From JABSOG01 sp041583135 (GTDB lineage: Bacteria; Pseudomonadota; Gammaproteobacteria; Enterobacterales; Alteromonadaceae): a stretch of DNA of 14,254 nt. Of this stretch, positions 7,500-14,254 are shown piece after piece. Numbering within the stretch: position 1 is the stretch's first letter; every line of letters begins with the position of its first letter. Both the position numbers and the translations under genes were made by a program. The notes below the pieces were generated by a model that ran no database searches, had not been told where the DNA came from, and worked only from the letters and a program-made list of their open reading frames with translations. The stretch lies in the NCBI GenBank assembly GCA_041583135.1, contig JBFHGJ010000134.1:1-14254 (forward strand). The letters run 5' to 3'.

Positions 7500-10400
7500 A
7501 GCGCGTACAACAACCAGCAAAGCGTCGATATTACGCCAGTCGCGCGTGATGGCGCATTGCCTTTGTCTTTTGCTCAGCAGCGTATGTGGTTTATCGACCA
7601 AATGGAGCAAGGCAGCGCTGTGTACAACATGCCATTGGCATTGCGCATTAGCGGCGAGTTTGATGCTTCTCTTGCCGAGCGTGCCATTAACATCATTATC
7701 GAGCGCCATGAAGTGTTGCGTACGGTGATAGTGCAACATGATGAGCAAGTGCAGCAGCAAGTTTTGCCCAAGGCCGAATTTCACTTGCCGGTGGTCAACC
7801 TAAGCGAGTTTGACGCCAATACCATGCAACAGAAGCTAGGCAAGCTCATTGCGCAAAATGCCAGCCATATTTTTAACCTGGCACAAGATCTAATGCTCAA
7901 TGCCTGTTTTGTCCGCTGCCGTGGCGAGCACACTCAACAGGCGTATGATTATCTACTGATCAATGTCCATCACATTGCCTCTGACGGCTGGTCACAGGCA
8001 TTGCTATTAAAAGAATTCAGCGTGATTTATCAGGCGCTGCTACAAGGTAGTGAGCCTGCGCTTGCGCCGCTGCCGATTCAATACGCCGATTTTGCCCATT
8101 GGCAACGTCAGCACCTGCAAGGAGAAGTGTTAGCCGCCCAATTGGATTATTGGCGCGCACAGCTTGCCGGTATACCCGAGGTGCATAGCTTGCCGTTGTT
8201 GCGCCCAAGAGGTCAGTACAAGCAACACCAAGGGGCGCAGCTTAGCACCCGGTTGCCGGTTGAATTGAGCGATTCATTGCAACAGCTTGCCCAGCATTTT
8301 GAGCTGACGCCGTTTATGTTGCTACACAGTGCGCTGGCTTTAGTGTTTACTCGTCATAGTTACAGCCATGATATTGCCATTGGCACCCCGGTGGCCGGGC
8401 GTAAAGTGGCGGCGCTCAACGATCTGATCGGTCTTTTTGTCAACACCTTGGTACTGCGCGTCGATACCGATAAAACCGCGCTTGGCGATTATTTTGCCCA
8501 TGTGCGCAAGGTCAACCTTGAAGCGCAGGCCCATCAGGACATTCCTTTTGAACAGTTGGTCGAACAGACCAAGGTCACCCGCTCGACGGCCCACAGCCCG
8601 CTGTTTCAAATCATGTTCAGCATGAACACCAACGACTATGCCAACACGCCGGTGACCGGCCTAAAAGCCGAGGTGGTATCGAACCCGTTAGAAAACGTTA
8701 AATTCGATATGGATATCAGCGCAAGGTTCGACGACGACGGCCTGAGCATCAACTGGGTCTATGACCAAGCGCTCTTTGGTGGCGAGCAGATGCGTGCCAT
8801 GTCTGAACACCTGCTCAATGTACTTGCCGATATGGCAAGGGGCTTTGCAACCAGCCCGCAAGCGCTGGCAAGTTGCGCTTTGGCTGAGGTGCAAATGCTC
8901 AGCCCTTACGAGCGCGACACCATTCTACAATCGCTCTCTCAAGCTGATGAGGTAGCACAGCCTATCGATGGGCGCTTGTTCTATCAGCGTTTTGAAGCGA
9001 TTGCCGCGCAAACCCCTGAAAAACCGGCGCTGCGTCATGTAGACGAGCAGGGCGAAAGTCTAGGGCTTAGCTATGGCGAGTTAAACGCCAAAGCCAATCA
9101 GTGGGCGCATTACCTGCAAAGCCTTGGTGTCAGACACCAAAGCAATGTAGGTCTTTGCTTAAACCGTGGCCTCGATATGCTGGTGGCGATTTTGGCCATT
9201 CATAAACTTGGCGCCAGTTATGTCTCTTTAGACCCAAGCTACCCGCAGAGCCGTTTGAATTATATCGTTGAAGATACCGGCTCGCCTGTGGTGTTGATCC
9301 ACCAAGATCACGCCGAGCGTTTAAGCTTTGCCGATGAAGTGGCCGTGGTGGTGCTCGATAGTGTCGATTTTATCCGCGATTGCGCCAATTTGCCCGGTGA
9401 CAATATCGCCAAGCCCGCAGCGCTTAACGACGCCGATTTGGCGCTAATTATCTATACCTCGGGGTCAACGGGTAAACCCAAAGGGGTGATGTTGACCCAG
9501 CGCAACATTATGGCGCTGCTCGATTGGGGCGTGGGTTATTTCTCGGCTGAGGAACTAAGCTGCGTTTTCGCCGGAACGTCTTTGAACTTTGACCTATCGA
9601 TTTTTGAGTTGTTTACGCCGCTGAGCGTCGGCGGTAGCTGCGTTATCGCCCAATCGATTCTATCGCTACTGGACAACCAAGGCGAAAACCGCGCCTTTGA
9701 CGGCATAACCTTAATCAACTCTGTGCCATCGGCTGTTGGCGCTGTGGTTGCCGCCACAGAACTGCCTGAATCGGTCACCACCGTAATTACCGCCGGTGAG
9801 GCGATGACTCAGGGGCTTGCCCAGCGGCTTTATCAGCAGCGCGGCGTTAAGCGTGTAGTGAGCCTTTACGGCCCAACCGAAGATACGGTCTATTCTTCAT
9901 GTGCTGAGGTCAAACGCGATGAAAATGGCGTCTGCGAGGTGCCGAACCTTGGTCGTATGTTCCCTCATAGCAGCGGTTATATCGTTGATATTTATGGCCA
10001 ATTGGCCGGGGTCGGCTGTATTGGTCAGCTTTATATCGGCGGTGAAGGTTTAGCGCGAGGCTACTGGCGCCGTGAAGAACTCACTGCCGAGCGTTTTGTT
10101 CAAGGCGATAGTATCGGTGTGGCGCAGCGGCTGTATATCAGCGGCGATTTGGTGCACTACTTGCCAAATGGTCAAATGCGCTTTGTCGCTCGGGTCGATC
10201 AGCAGGTTAAAATTCGCGGCTTTAGGATTGAATTAGGTGAGATTGAAACTCAGCTGTTGGCCGATGAGCGAGTCTCTAAAGCGGCCATGGCGGTGTTTCA
10301 TTTGGACGGTCATCCGCAATTGGCTGCTTATGTGGTGGCCAAAGAAGGCGTAGCAACTGAAGGGTTAAGCCAGGCGTTAATCGCCAAACTGGCGGCCGAG

Positions 10401-13400
10401 CTGCCGCAATACATGGTGCCTGCGAGCATTGTGTTACTTGAGCAGTTGCCCTATATGCCAAATGGCAAACTCGACAAAAAAGCGCTGCCGCCAATCGGGG
10501 TGAATAAAGCCCAAGATGAATATGCCGCGCCAAGCAGTGAGACTGAGCTGATTTTGCGTCAAATTTGGGCTGAGGTACTCGGTAAAGACAAAGAGAGCAT
10601 CGGGGTCAATCAGAACTTCTTTGCCCTTGGCGGCGATTCGATTTTATCGATTCAGGTGGTGTCCAAAGCGCTGCAACAGGGCCTGCGCTTTACCATCAAA
10701 GATATGTTTAACGCCCAAACCATCGAACAGTTGGCTTTGGTGGCCGTTAAGGGCGGCGATATCGATGCGCCGCAAGGGGTAATCGAAGGTGACATGGCGC
10801 TACTGCCGATACATCAGCGCTTTTTCTCTCAGCCGACTGATGTGCATCACTACAACCAAGCGGTAATGCTCAGTGTTGCCAGCGAGTTTGATTTTGCCGC
10901 GCTAAACGCGGTATTTGAAAAACTGGTGCAGCACCACGATGCTTTGCGCCTTAGCTTCAACAATGTAGACGGTAACTGGCAAGGTCAGTTTGGCGTGTTT
11001 GACGCTAACCGTATGGCCCAAGCGCTAGAGAACGTTACCATAAAACAAAGATCAGAAATTGAAGCCTATAGCGATAAGGTGCAAGGCAGTTTATCGCTAG
11101 AAGAGGGGCGTTTGTTCAAGGCGGTGCTGTTTATCCAGCAAGGCGAGCAAAGCCGTTTGCTGTTGGTATTTCATCACTTGTTGATTGATGGCGTTTCATG
11201 GCGGGTGCTGCTTGAAGATCTCAATCAGCTCTATCAGCAAAGGCTCGACAATAAGCCATTGTCACTCCCGGCCAAAACCTCGTCTTATCAGCAGTGGGCG
11301 GCATTTTTGCACGGCTATCGTCAAACGCCTGCGCTATTGGCCGAGCAAGACTACTGGCAACAAACCATGGCTCTTGCCGATAAGCCCTCGGCCATGGCCA
11401 GCGCCGCTGCGCTTGAGAACGAGGAGGCGATTGAACTTGCCAGCGCCTCGATGAGCCTGACACCTGCGCAGACCAAGGCGTTACTGGATGAGTGCTCAAG
11501 TAGCTACCGTACAGAGATAAACGAGTTGTTGCTGGCCGGTTTATTATTGGCCTACCAGCGCACCTTTAACGACCCATTACTGGCCATCGATTTAGAAGGC
11601 CATGGCCGTGAAGCCTTGAGCGATACCCTTGATTTAAGCCGCACCATCGGCTGGTTTACCAGCTTGTATCCTTTGGTAATGCAACTGCCGCAAAATACAA
11701 GTTCGGTTGCCGAGGCGATTAACAGCGTTAAGCGGGCATATCGCGCGTTGCCGCAAAACGGCATCGGCTTTGGCGTATTAAGTGAAATCGACCCGGTCGA
11801 ACCATTAAAAGCGCGTCAACAAGGCAGCCGCGTGGGCGAGTTGGTATTTAACTATTTAGGCCAGTTCAATCAATCAACACAGGCGAGCGGTCACTTTGGC
11901 TTTGCAGATGAGGCAAGCGGTCGTCATATCAGTCCCAATCGCTACCCAAGCCACCCAATGGCACTTAACGGTTTGGTTGGCACTGATGGGCTGAGTTTTA
12001 GTTTGACCTATGATGCCAATCGCTACTTGCCTGAGCAAATGGCGCAGTTGATGGACGCTTATGCAGCTGCATTGGTGGAGATCATCGGTCATTGTCAAAA
12101 TGTTGAACAGGCGCCGTTTATTGCCTGCGATTTTGCCGATGCCAAATTGAGCGATGCTGAGTTTAACGCCGCCGGTTTGGCTGCGCTAGAGCAGCTGCAA
12201 GATGTGTATCCTGCGACCAAGATGCAGCAAGGCTTATTGTTCCACAGCCTGTTGACCGAAGGGCAATACGTTACTCAAATGCAAGTGGGCTTTGTTGATT
12301 TGGACTTGAGCCTGATGGCCAAAGCGTGGCAGCTGGTGGTTGAGCACAATACGGTGTTTAGAACCGGCTTTATCGGTTTAGAGCAGGGCAATGCCCATCA
12401 AGTGGTTTATCAATCCGCCAAGGTGCCATGGCACACCGAAGACTTGTCTGGTCTTAGCGATGCTGAGCAACAAAATCACATAGCCGAACGTATGGCGGCA
12501 GATAAAACCCGCGGGTTTGAGCTTAGCAAGGCGCCTTTGATGCGGGTGAGCGCCTTTGATTGTGGTCAATCTCAGCAGCTGGTGTGGTCGTTCCATCATG
12601 CGCTGGTCGATGGCTGGTCTTTGCCTTTGGTGTTTGCTCAGTTGGTGGCTTGTTATCAAAGCCTTAAACAAAACACGCCGTTAAAACTGCCGGTGAGCAA
12701 ACCCTTTAAAGCCCATGTACAGTGGCTGATGGCGCAAGACAGTGACAAGGCAGTGGCCTACTGGCGTGAGCAGTTACAAGGGGTGGAAGGCTCAACGGCG
12801 CTGCCGCTGGCAAGTAACCGCCCTGAGCAATCAAATAGTGACGCTGCCCATGTCGAACTGATGCGTCTTGACGGCGCGCAATCTGAGCAGCTATCAGCCC
12901 TTGCCAAAGCCTGTAACACCACAGTCAATGTTATCGTGCAGGGCGCTTGGGCGTTGTTGTTGAGCCGTCATCAAGGCGCTGAGCAGGTGGTATTTGGCGC
13001 AACTAACTCGGGACGTCCGCCGCAAATCGCCGGGGTCGATAAGATGGTGGGGCTGTTTATCAACACCTTGCCGGTTGTGGTGAATATTGAACAAAACCAA
13101 GGGCTTAAGTCTTGGTTTGGGCAGCTGCATCAAGAGTTGGTCGAACGTGAAGCCTACAGCTATTTGCCGCTTGCTGAGATCTTGGCGCTCTCGCCAAACC
13201 GCGATGCGCTATTTGACAGCTTGCTGGTATTTGAAAACTATCCGGTGGACAAGGCCATCGGTGAAGCCTCTGCGCAGGCATCGCTTAAGGTGACCTCGGT
13301 CAACACCTTTGAAGGCACCAACTATGGCCTGACCTTGATGGCACACTTTACCGACACCCTGTCGGTGCGCTTTATGGCGCAGCAAAAACGCTACAGCAAA

Positions 13401-14254
13401 GCGGCGGTTGTAGCGCTGAGCGAACAGTTTAAACAGCTGCTAGTTAACATCTGTAAAACCCAAGATGTCGAACAAAGCCCAGTTAAGCAGTTGCAGCTGT
13501 TAAGCGTGGCCGAGCAGCAGGCGATGATTGCTCAGCTTAACCAGCCAGCAAGTGGTATAGCCTATGAGTATTTGCTCCATCAGTGGCTTGAAGTGCAGGC
13601 AGATAAAACCCCTGAGGCGCCAGCGCTGAGCCTATTGACCGCGATGGACGCGCCACTGAGCTACCAAGCGCTCAACCATCGTGCCAACCGCTTGGCCCAT
13701 TATTTACGAGCCAATTATTTGTCAGCGCATGACGCGCCTTTTGTCGGGGTGTGCTTAAACCGTGGCATCGATGCATTGGTGGCGATTTTGGCAGTGCTTA
13801 AAGCCGGTGGCTGTTATGTGCCGCTAGATCCGAATTACCCGGCGCAGCGCCTTGCCTACATTGCCGAAGATACCGGTTTGCCGCTGGTGTTGGCCGAGCG
13901 TGATACGGTGGAAAATCTTACCGCCATCAGCGCCGCCAAGCCGCAGGTTGAGGTCTGCCTGTTAGATGATGAAACCTTGCTGAGCAAGCTCGATGGGCAT
14001 TCATCTGACAACCTCGATTTGGCCATTGCGCTACACCAGCGCGCCTATGTCATATATACCTCTGGTTCAACCGGCAAGCCAAAAGGGGTGCTTATAAGCC
14101 ACAAAAATGCCGCTGCTTTACTTAACTGGAGCCTTGAGTGTTTCAGCGTTGAGCAGATGCGCAAAGTATTGGCCAGCACCTCGTTTAACTTTGACTTGTC
14201 AATTTTTGAGATCTTCGCGCCGCTGGCCTTTGGTGGTGAGTGTGTGGTGGCAAC
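7329..14254 (+). CDS. Nonribosomal peptide synthetase, 3'-partial: docking-C-A(Ala-like)-T-E-C-(A)
   Basis: A second NRPS protein acting after the first. It starts at the ATG overlapping the upstream stop (ATGA), with a good Shine-Dalgarno site just before it, and stays open to the window end: 2308 complete codons with no stop. Domains by residue: TubC-type docking 1-57, C3 77-520 (HH214-215, Asp219), A4 549-1055, T4 about 1073-1140 (LGGDS, Ser1104), E 1158-1600 (HH1282-1283, Asp1287, EGHGRE 1423-1428, NYLGQF 1508-1513), C4 1623-2067 (HH1756-1757, Asp1761), A5 from about 2082, cut soon after its Asp235. The A4 code DLFNIALVYK is close to known alanine codes, and the E domain then gives the D isomer, so module 4 should add D-Ala. 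C4 begins in the style of domains that take a D-configured donor. The gene continues past the window, so later modules and chain release cannot be seen. Confidence 0.96.
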   Translation, partial: MKPQSIIQQALNAGIALFVEDGKLGFKMAKGAQFPDELKTLIKTHKAEVIAYFEAASSAYNNQQSVDITPVARDGALPLSFAQQRMWFIDQMEQGSAVYNMPLALRISGEFDASLAERAINIIIERHEVLRTVIVQHDEQVQQQVLPKAEFHLPVVNLSEFDANTMQQKLGKLIAQNASHIFNLAQDLMLNACFVRCRGEHTQQAYDYLLINVHHIASDGWSQALLLKEFSVIYQALLQGSEPALAPLPIQYADFAHWQRQHLQGEVLAAQLDYWRAQLAGIPEVHSLPLLRPRGQYKQHQGAQLSTRLPVELSDSLQQLAQHFELTPFMLLHSALALVFTRHSYSHDIAIGTPVAGRKVAALNDLIGLFVNTLVLRVDTDKTALGDYFAHVRKVNLEAQAHQDIPFEQLVEQTKVTRSTAHSPLFQIMFSMNTNDYANTPVTGLKAEVVSNPLENVKFDMDISARFDDDGLSINWVYDQALFGGEQMRAMSEHLLNVLADMARGFATSPQALASCALAEVQMLSPYERDTILQSLSQADEVAQPIDGRLFYQRFEAIAAQTPEKPALRHVDEQGESLGLSYGELNAKANQWAHYLQSLGVRHQSNVGLCLNRGLDMLVAILAIHKLGASYVSLDPSYPQSRLNYIVEDTGSPVVLIHQDHAERLSFADEVAVVVLDSVDFIRDCANLPGDNIAKPAALNDADLALIIYTSGSTGKPKGVMLTQRNIMALLDWGVGYFSAEELSCVFAGTSLNFDLSIFELFTPLSVGGSCVIAQSILSLLDNQGENRAFDGITLINSVPSAVGAVVAATELPESVTTVITAGEAMTQGLAQRLYQQRGVKRVVSLYGPTEDTVYSSCAEVKRDENGVCEVPNLGRMFPHSSGYIVDIYGQLAGVGCIGQLYIGGEGLARGYWRREELTAERFVQGDSIGVAQRLYISGDLVHYLPNGQMRFVARVDQQVKIRGFRIELGEIETQLLADERVSKAAMAVFHLDGHPQLAAYVVAKEGVATEGLSQALIAKLAAELPQYMVPASIVLLEQLPYMPNGKLDKKALPPIGVNKAQDEYAAPSSETELILRQIWAEVLGKDKESIGVNQNFFALGGDSILSIQVVSKALQQGLRFTIKDMFNAQTIEQLALVAVKGGDIDAPQGVIEGDMALLPIHQRFFSQPTDVHHYNQAVMLSVASEFDFAALNAVFEKLVQHHDALRLSFNNVDGNWQGQFGVFDANRMAQALENVTIKQRSEIEAYSDKVQGSLSLEEGRLFKAVLFIQQGEQSRLLLVFHHLLIDGVSWRVLLEDLNQLYQQRLDNKPLSLPAKTSSYQQWAAFLHGYRQTPALLAEQDYWQQTMALADKPSAMASAAALENEEAIELASASMSLTPAQTKALLDECSSSYRTEINELLLAGLLLAYQRTFNDPLLAIDLEGHGREALSDTLDLSRTIGWFTSLYPLVMQLPQNTSSVAEAINSVKRAYRALPQNGIGFGVLSEIDPVEPLKARQQGSRVGELVFNYLGQFNQSTQASGHFGFADEASGRHISPNRYPSHPMALNGLVGTDGLSFSLTYDANRYLPEQMAQLMDAYAAALVEIIGHCQNVEQAPFIACDFADAKLSDAEFNAAGLAALEQLQDVYPATKMQQGLLFHSLLTEGQYVTQMQVGFVDLDLSLMAKAWQLVVEHNTVFRTGFIGLEQGNAHQVVYQSAKVPWHTEDLSGLSDAEQQNHIAERMAADKTRGFELSKAPLMRVSAFDCGQSQQLVWSFHHALVDGWSLPLVFAQLVACYQSLKQNTPLKLPVSKPFKAHVQWLMAQDSDKAVAYWREQLQGVEGSTALPLASNRPEQSNSDAAHVELMRLDGAQSEQLSALAKACNTTVNVIVQGAWALLLSRHQGAEQVVFGATNSGRPPQIAGVDKMVGLFINTLPVVVNIEQNQGLKSWFGQLHQELVEREAYSYLPLAEILALSPNRDALFDSLLVFENYPVDKAIGEASAQASLKVTSVNTFEGTNYGLTLMAHFTDTLSVRFMAQQKRYSKAAVVALSEQFKQLLVNICKTQDVEQSPVKQLQLLSVAEQQAMIAQLNQPASGIAYEYLLHQWLEVQADKTPEAPALSLLTAMDAPLSYQALNHRANRLAHYLRANYLSAHDAPFVGVCLNRGIDALVAILAVLKAGGCYVPLDPNYPAQRLAYIAEDTGLPLVLAERDTVENLTAISAAKPQVEVCLLDDETLLSKLDGHSSDNLDLAIALHQRAYVIYTSGSTGKPKGVLISHKNAAALLNWSLECFSVEQMRKVLASTSFNFDLSIFEIFAPLAFGGECVVA
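7557..8889 (+). other. Condensation domain C3
   Basis: It starts LPLSFAQQRMWF and has an intact HHIASDGW (His codons 7968-7973, Asp 7983-7985). It takes the chain from T3 of the upstream protein and joins it to the A4 monomer on T4. No epimerization domain precedes it. It is a close relative of C1. If A3 loads a beta-amino acid or another unusual unit, this domain must accept it as donor. Confidence 0.93.
8973..10491 (+). other. Adenylation domain A4, alanine-like code
   Basis: A complete adenylation domain with YTSGSTGKPKG, YGPTE, A8 KIRGFRIELGEIE and A10 NGKLDK. Pocket residues aligned by eye: D(9591) L(9594) F(9603) N(9717) I(9786) A(9792) L(9864) V(9888) Y(9891) K(10467), giving DLFNIALVYK. 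From memory this matches the alanine code DLFNNALTYK at eight of ten positions. Cysteine codes (DLYNLSLIWK) share the start but differ at the end. Alanine is favoured, with other small residues possible. Confidence 0.85.
10545..10755 (+). other. Peptidyl carrier domain T4, epimerization-linked type
   Basis: The motif here is LGGDSIL, with the phosphopantetheine serine at 10638-10640. Carrier domains that precede epimerization domains typically have GGDS where others have GGHS, and T1-T3 all have GGHS. This agrees with the E domain directly downstream. Confidence 0.95.
10803..12130 (+). other. Epimerization domain E
   Basis: It converts the L-aminoacyl end of the T4-bound chain to the D form. 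Seen motifs: LLPIHQRFF at the start, HHLLIDGVSWR (His codons 11172-11177, Asp 11187-11189), EGHGRE (11595-11612), IGWFTSLYP, NGIGFGVL and NYLGQF (11850-11867). The VSW after HHxxxDG and the EGHGRE and NYLGQF motifs separate it from a condensation domain. All key residues are present, so it should be active. Confidence 0.95.
12195..13530 (+). other. Condensation domain C4, DCL type
   Basis: It begins VYPATKMQQGLLFHSLL (from 12204), a start typical of condensation domains that accept a D-configured donor and unlike the SFAQQR start of C1-C3. The active site HHALVDGW is intact (His codons 12594-12599, Asp 12609-12611). It follows the E domain, so domain type and context agree. It joins the D-ended chain to the A5 monomer. 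Confidence 0.93.
13572..14254 (+). other. Adenylation domain A5, N-terminal part, cut by the window end
   Basis: Cores A2 (KAGGCYVPLDP), A3 (YTSGSTGKPKG, from 14055) and A4 are visible, then the window ends. Three pocket residues can be read: D(14193), L(14196), F(14205), the same as in A4. The surrounding segment, SFNFDLSIFE, is also close to A4, so the two domains are related and a small residue such as alanine or cysteine is possible. The remaining seven positions lie downstream. Confidence 0.92.

Noticed and set aside
10803..12130. Reading the E region as another condensation domain
   Set aside because: It has the HHxxxDG motif, but the following VSW, EGHGRE and NYLGQF motifs, and the GGDS carrier before it, identify an epimerization domain.
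1..14254. tRNA or rRNA genes, CRISPR array, insertion sequences, terminators, promoters
   Set aside because: None seen: coding runs through the whole window without a gap, and the only clear direct repeat is the coding triplet at 6385-6429. Similarity between modules is domain homology.

Overview
The whole window is one stretch of a multimodular nonribosomal peptide synthetase (NRPS) assembly line. Two very large genes lie on the + strand, and both are cut by the window edges. Gene 1 (1-7332) is open at its 5' end. Gene 2 (7329-14254) is open at its 3' end. They overlap by four bases (ATGA) and the second has a strong ribosome binding site inside the end of the first, so they are translationally coupled parts of one operon. 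There is no intergenic stretch, RNA gene, insertion sequence, CRISPR array or terminator, and essentially every base is coding.

Domain order, read from the translation: gene 1 = A1 (C-terminal part only)-T1 | C1-A2-T2 | C2-A3-T3-acidic tail; gene 2 = TubC-type docking domain-C3-A4-T4-E | C4-A5 (N-terminal part only). All condensation domains keep HHxxxDG, all four carrier domains keep the phosphopantetheine serine, and the epimerization domain keeps its motifs, so the line looks functional. Gene 1 ends without a thioesterase, and gene 2 starts with a docking domain, so the chain passes from T3 to C3 between two proteins.

Adenylation codes read by eye against GrsA: A2 = DVWHFSLIDK (serine, strong); A3 = IRWVFSLSDK (no Asp235, substrate unusual, perhaps a beta-amino acid or other non-alpha-amino acid); A4 = DLFNIALVYK (alanine-like, moderate); A5 begins D-L-F and is then cut; A1 is cut before its code. 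The T4 product is epimerized to the D form and handed to C4, which has the sequence style of a D-donor (DCL) condensation domain. The partial product is thus predicted as X-Ser-Y-D-Ala-Z, where Y is the unusual unit. I cannot name the final compound.

The most interesting points are the A3 domain, whose Asp235 is replaced by Ile followed by Arg, and a perfect-frame 15-bp tandem triplet repeat placed a few residues after its specificity pocket. A1 and A3 also share unusual core motifs.

Organism: roughly 50% GC, a bacterial Shine-Dalgarno site, and a TubC-docked NRPS of proteobacterial style suggest a gammaproteobacterium, possibly of marine Alteromonadales or Vibrionales type. This is an impression from composition and protein style, not a demonstrated assignment.
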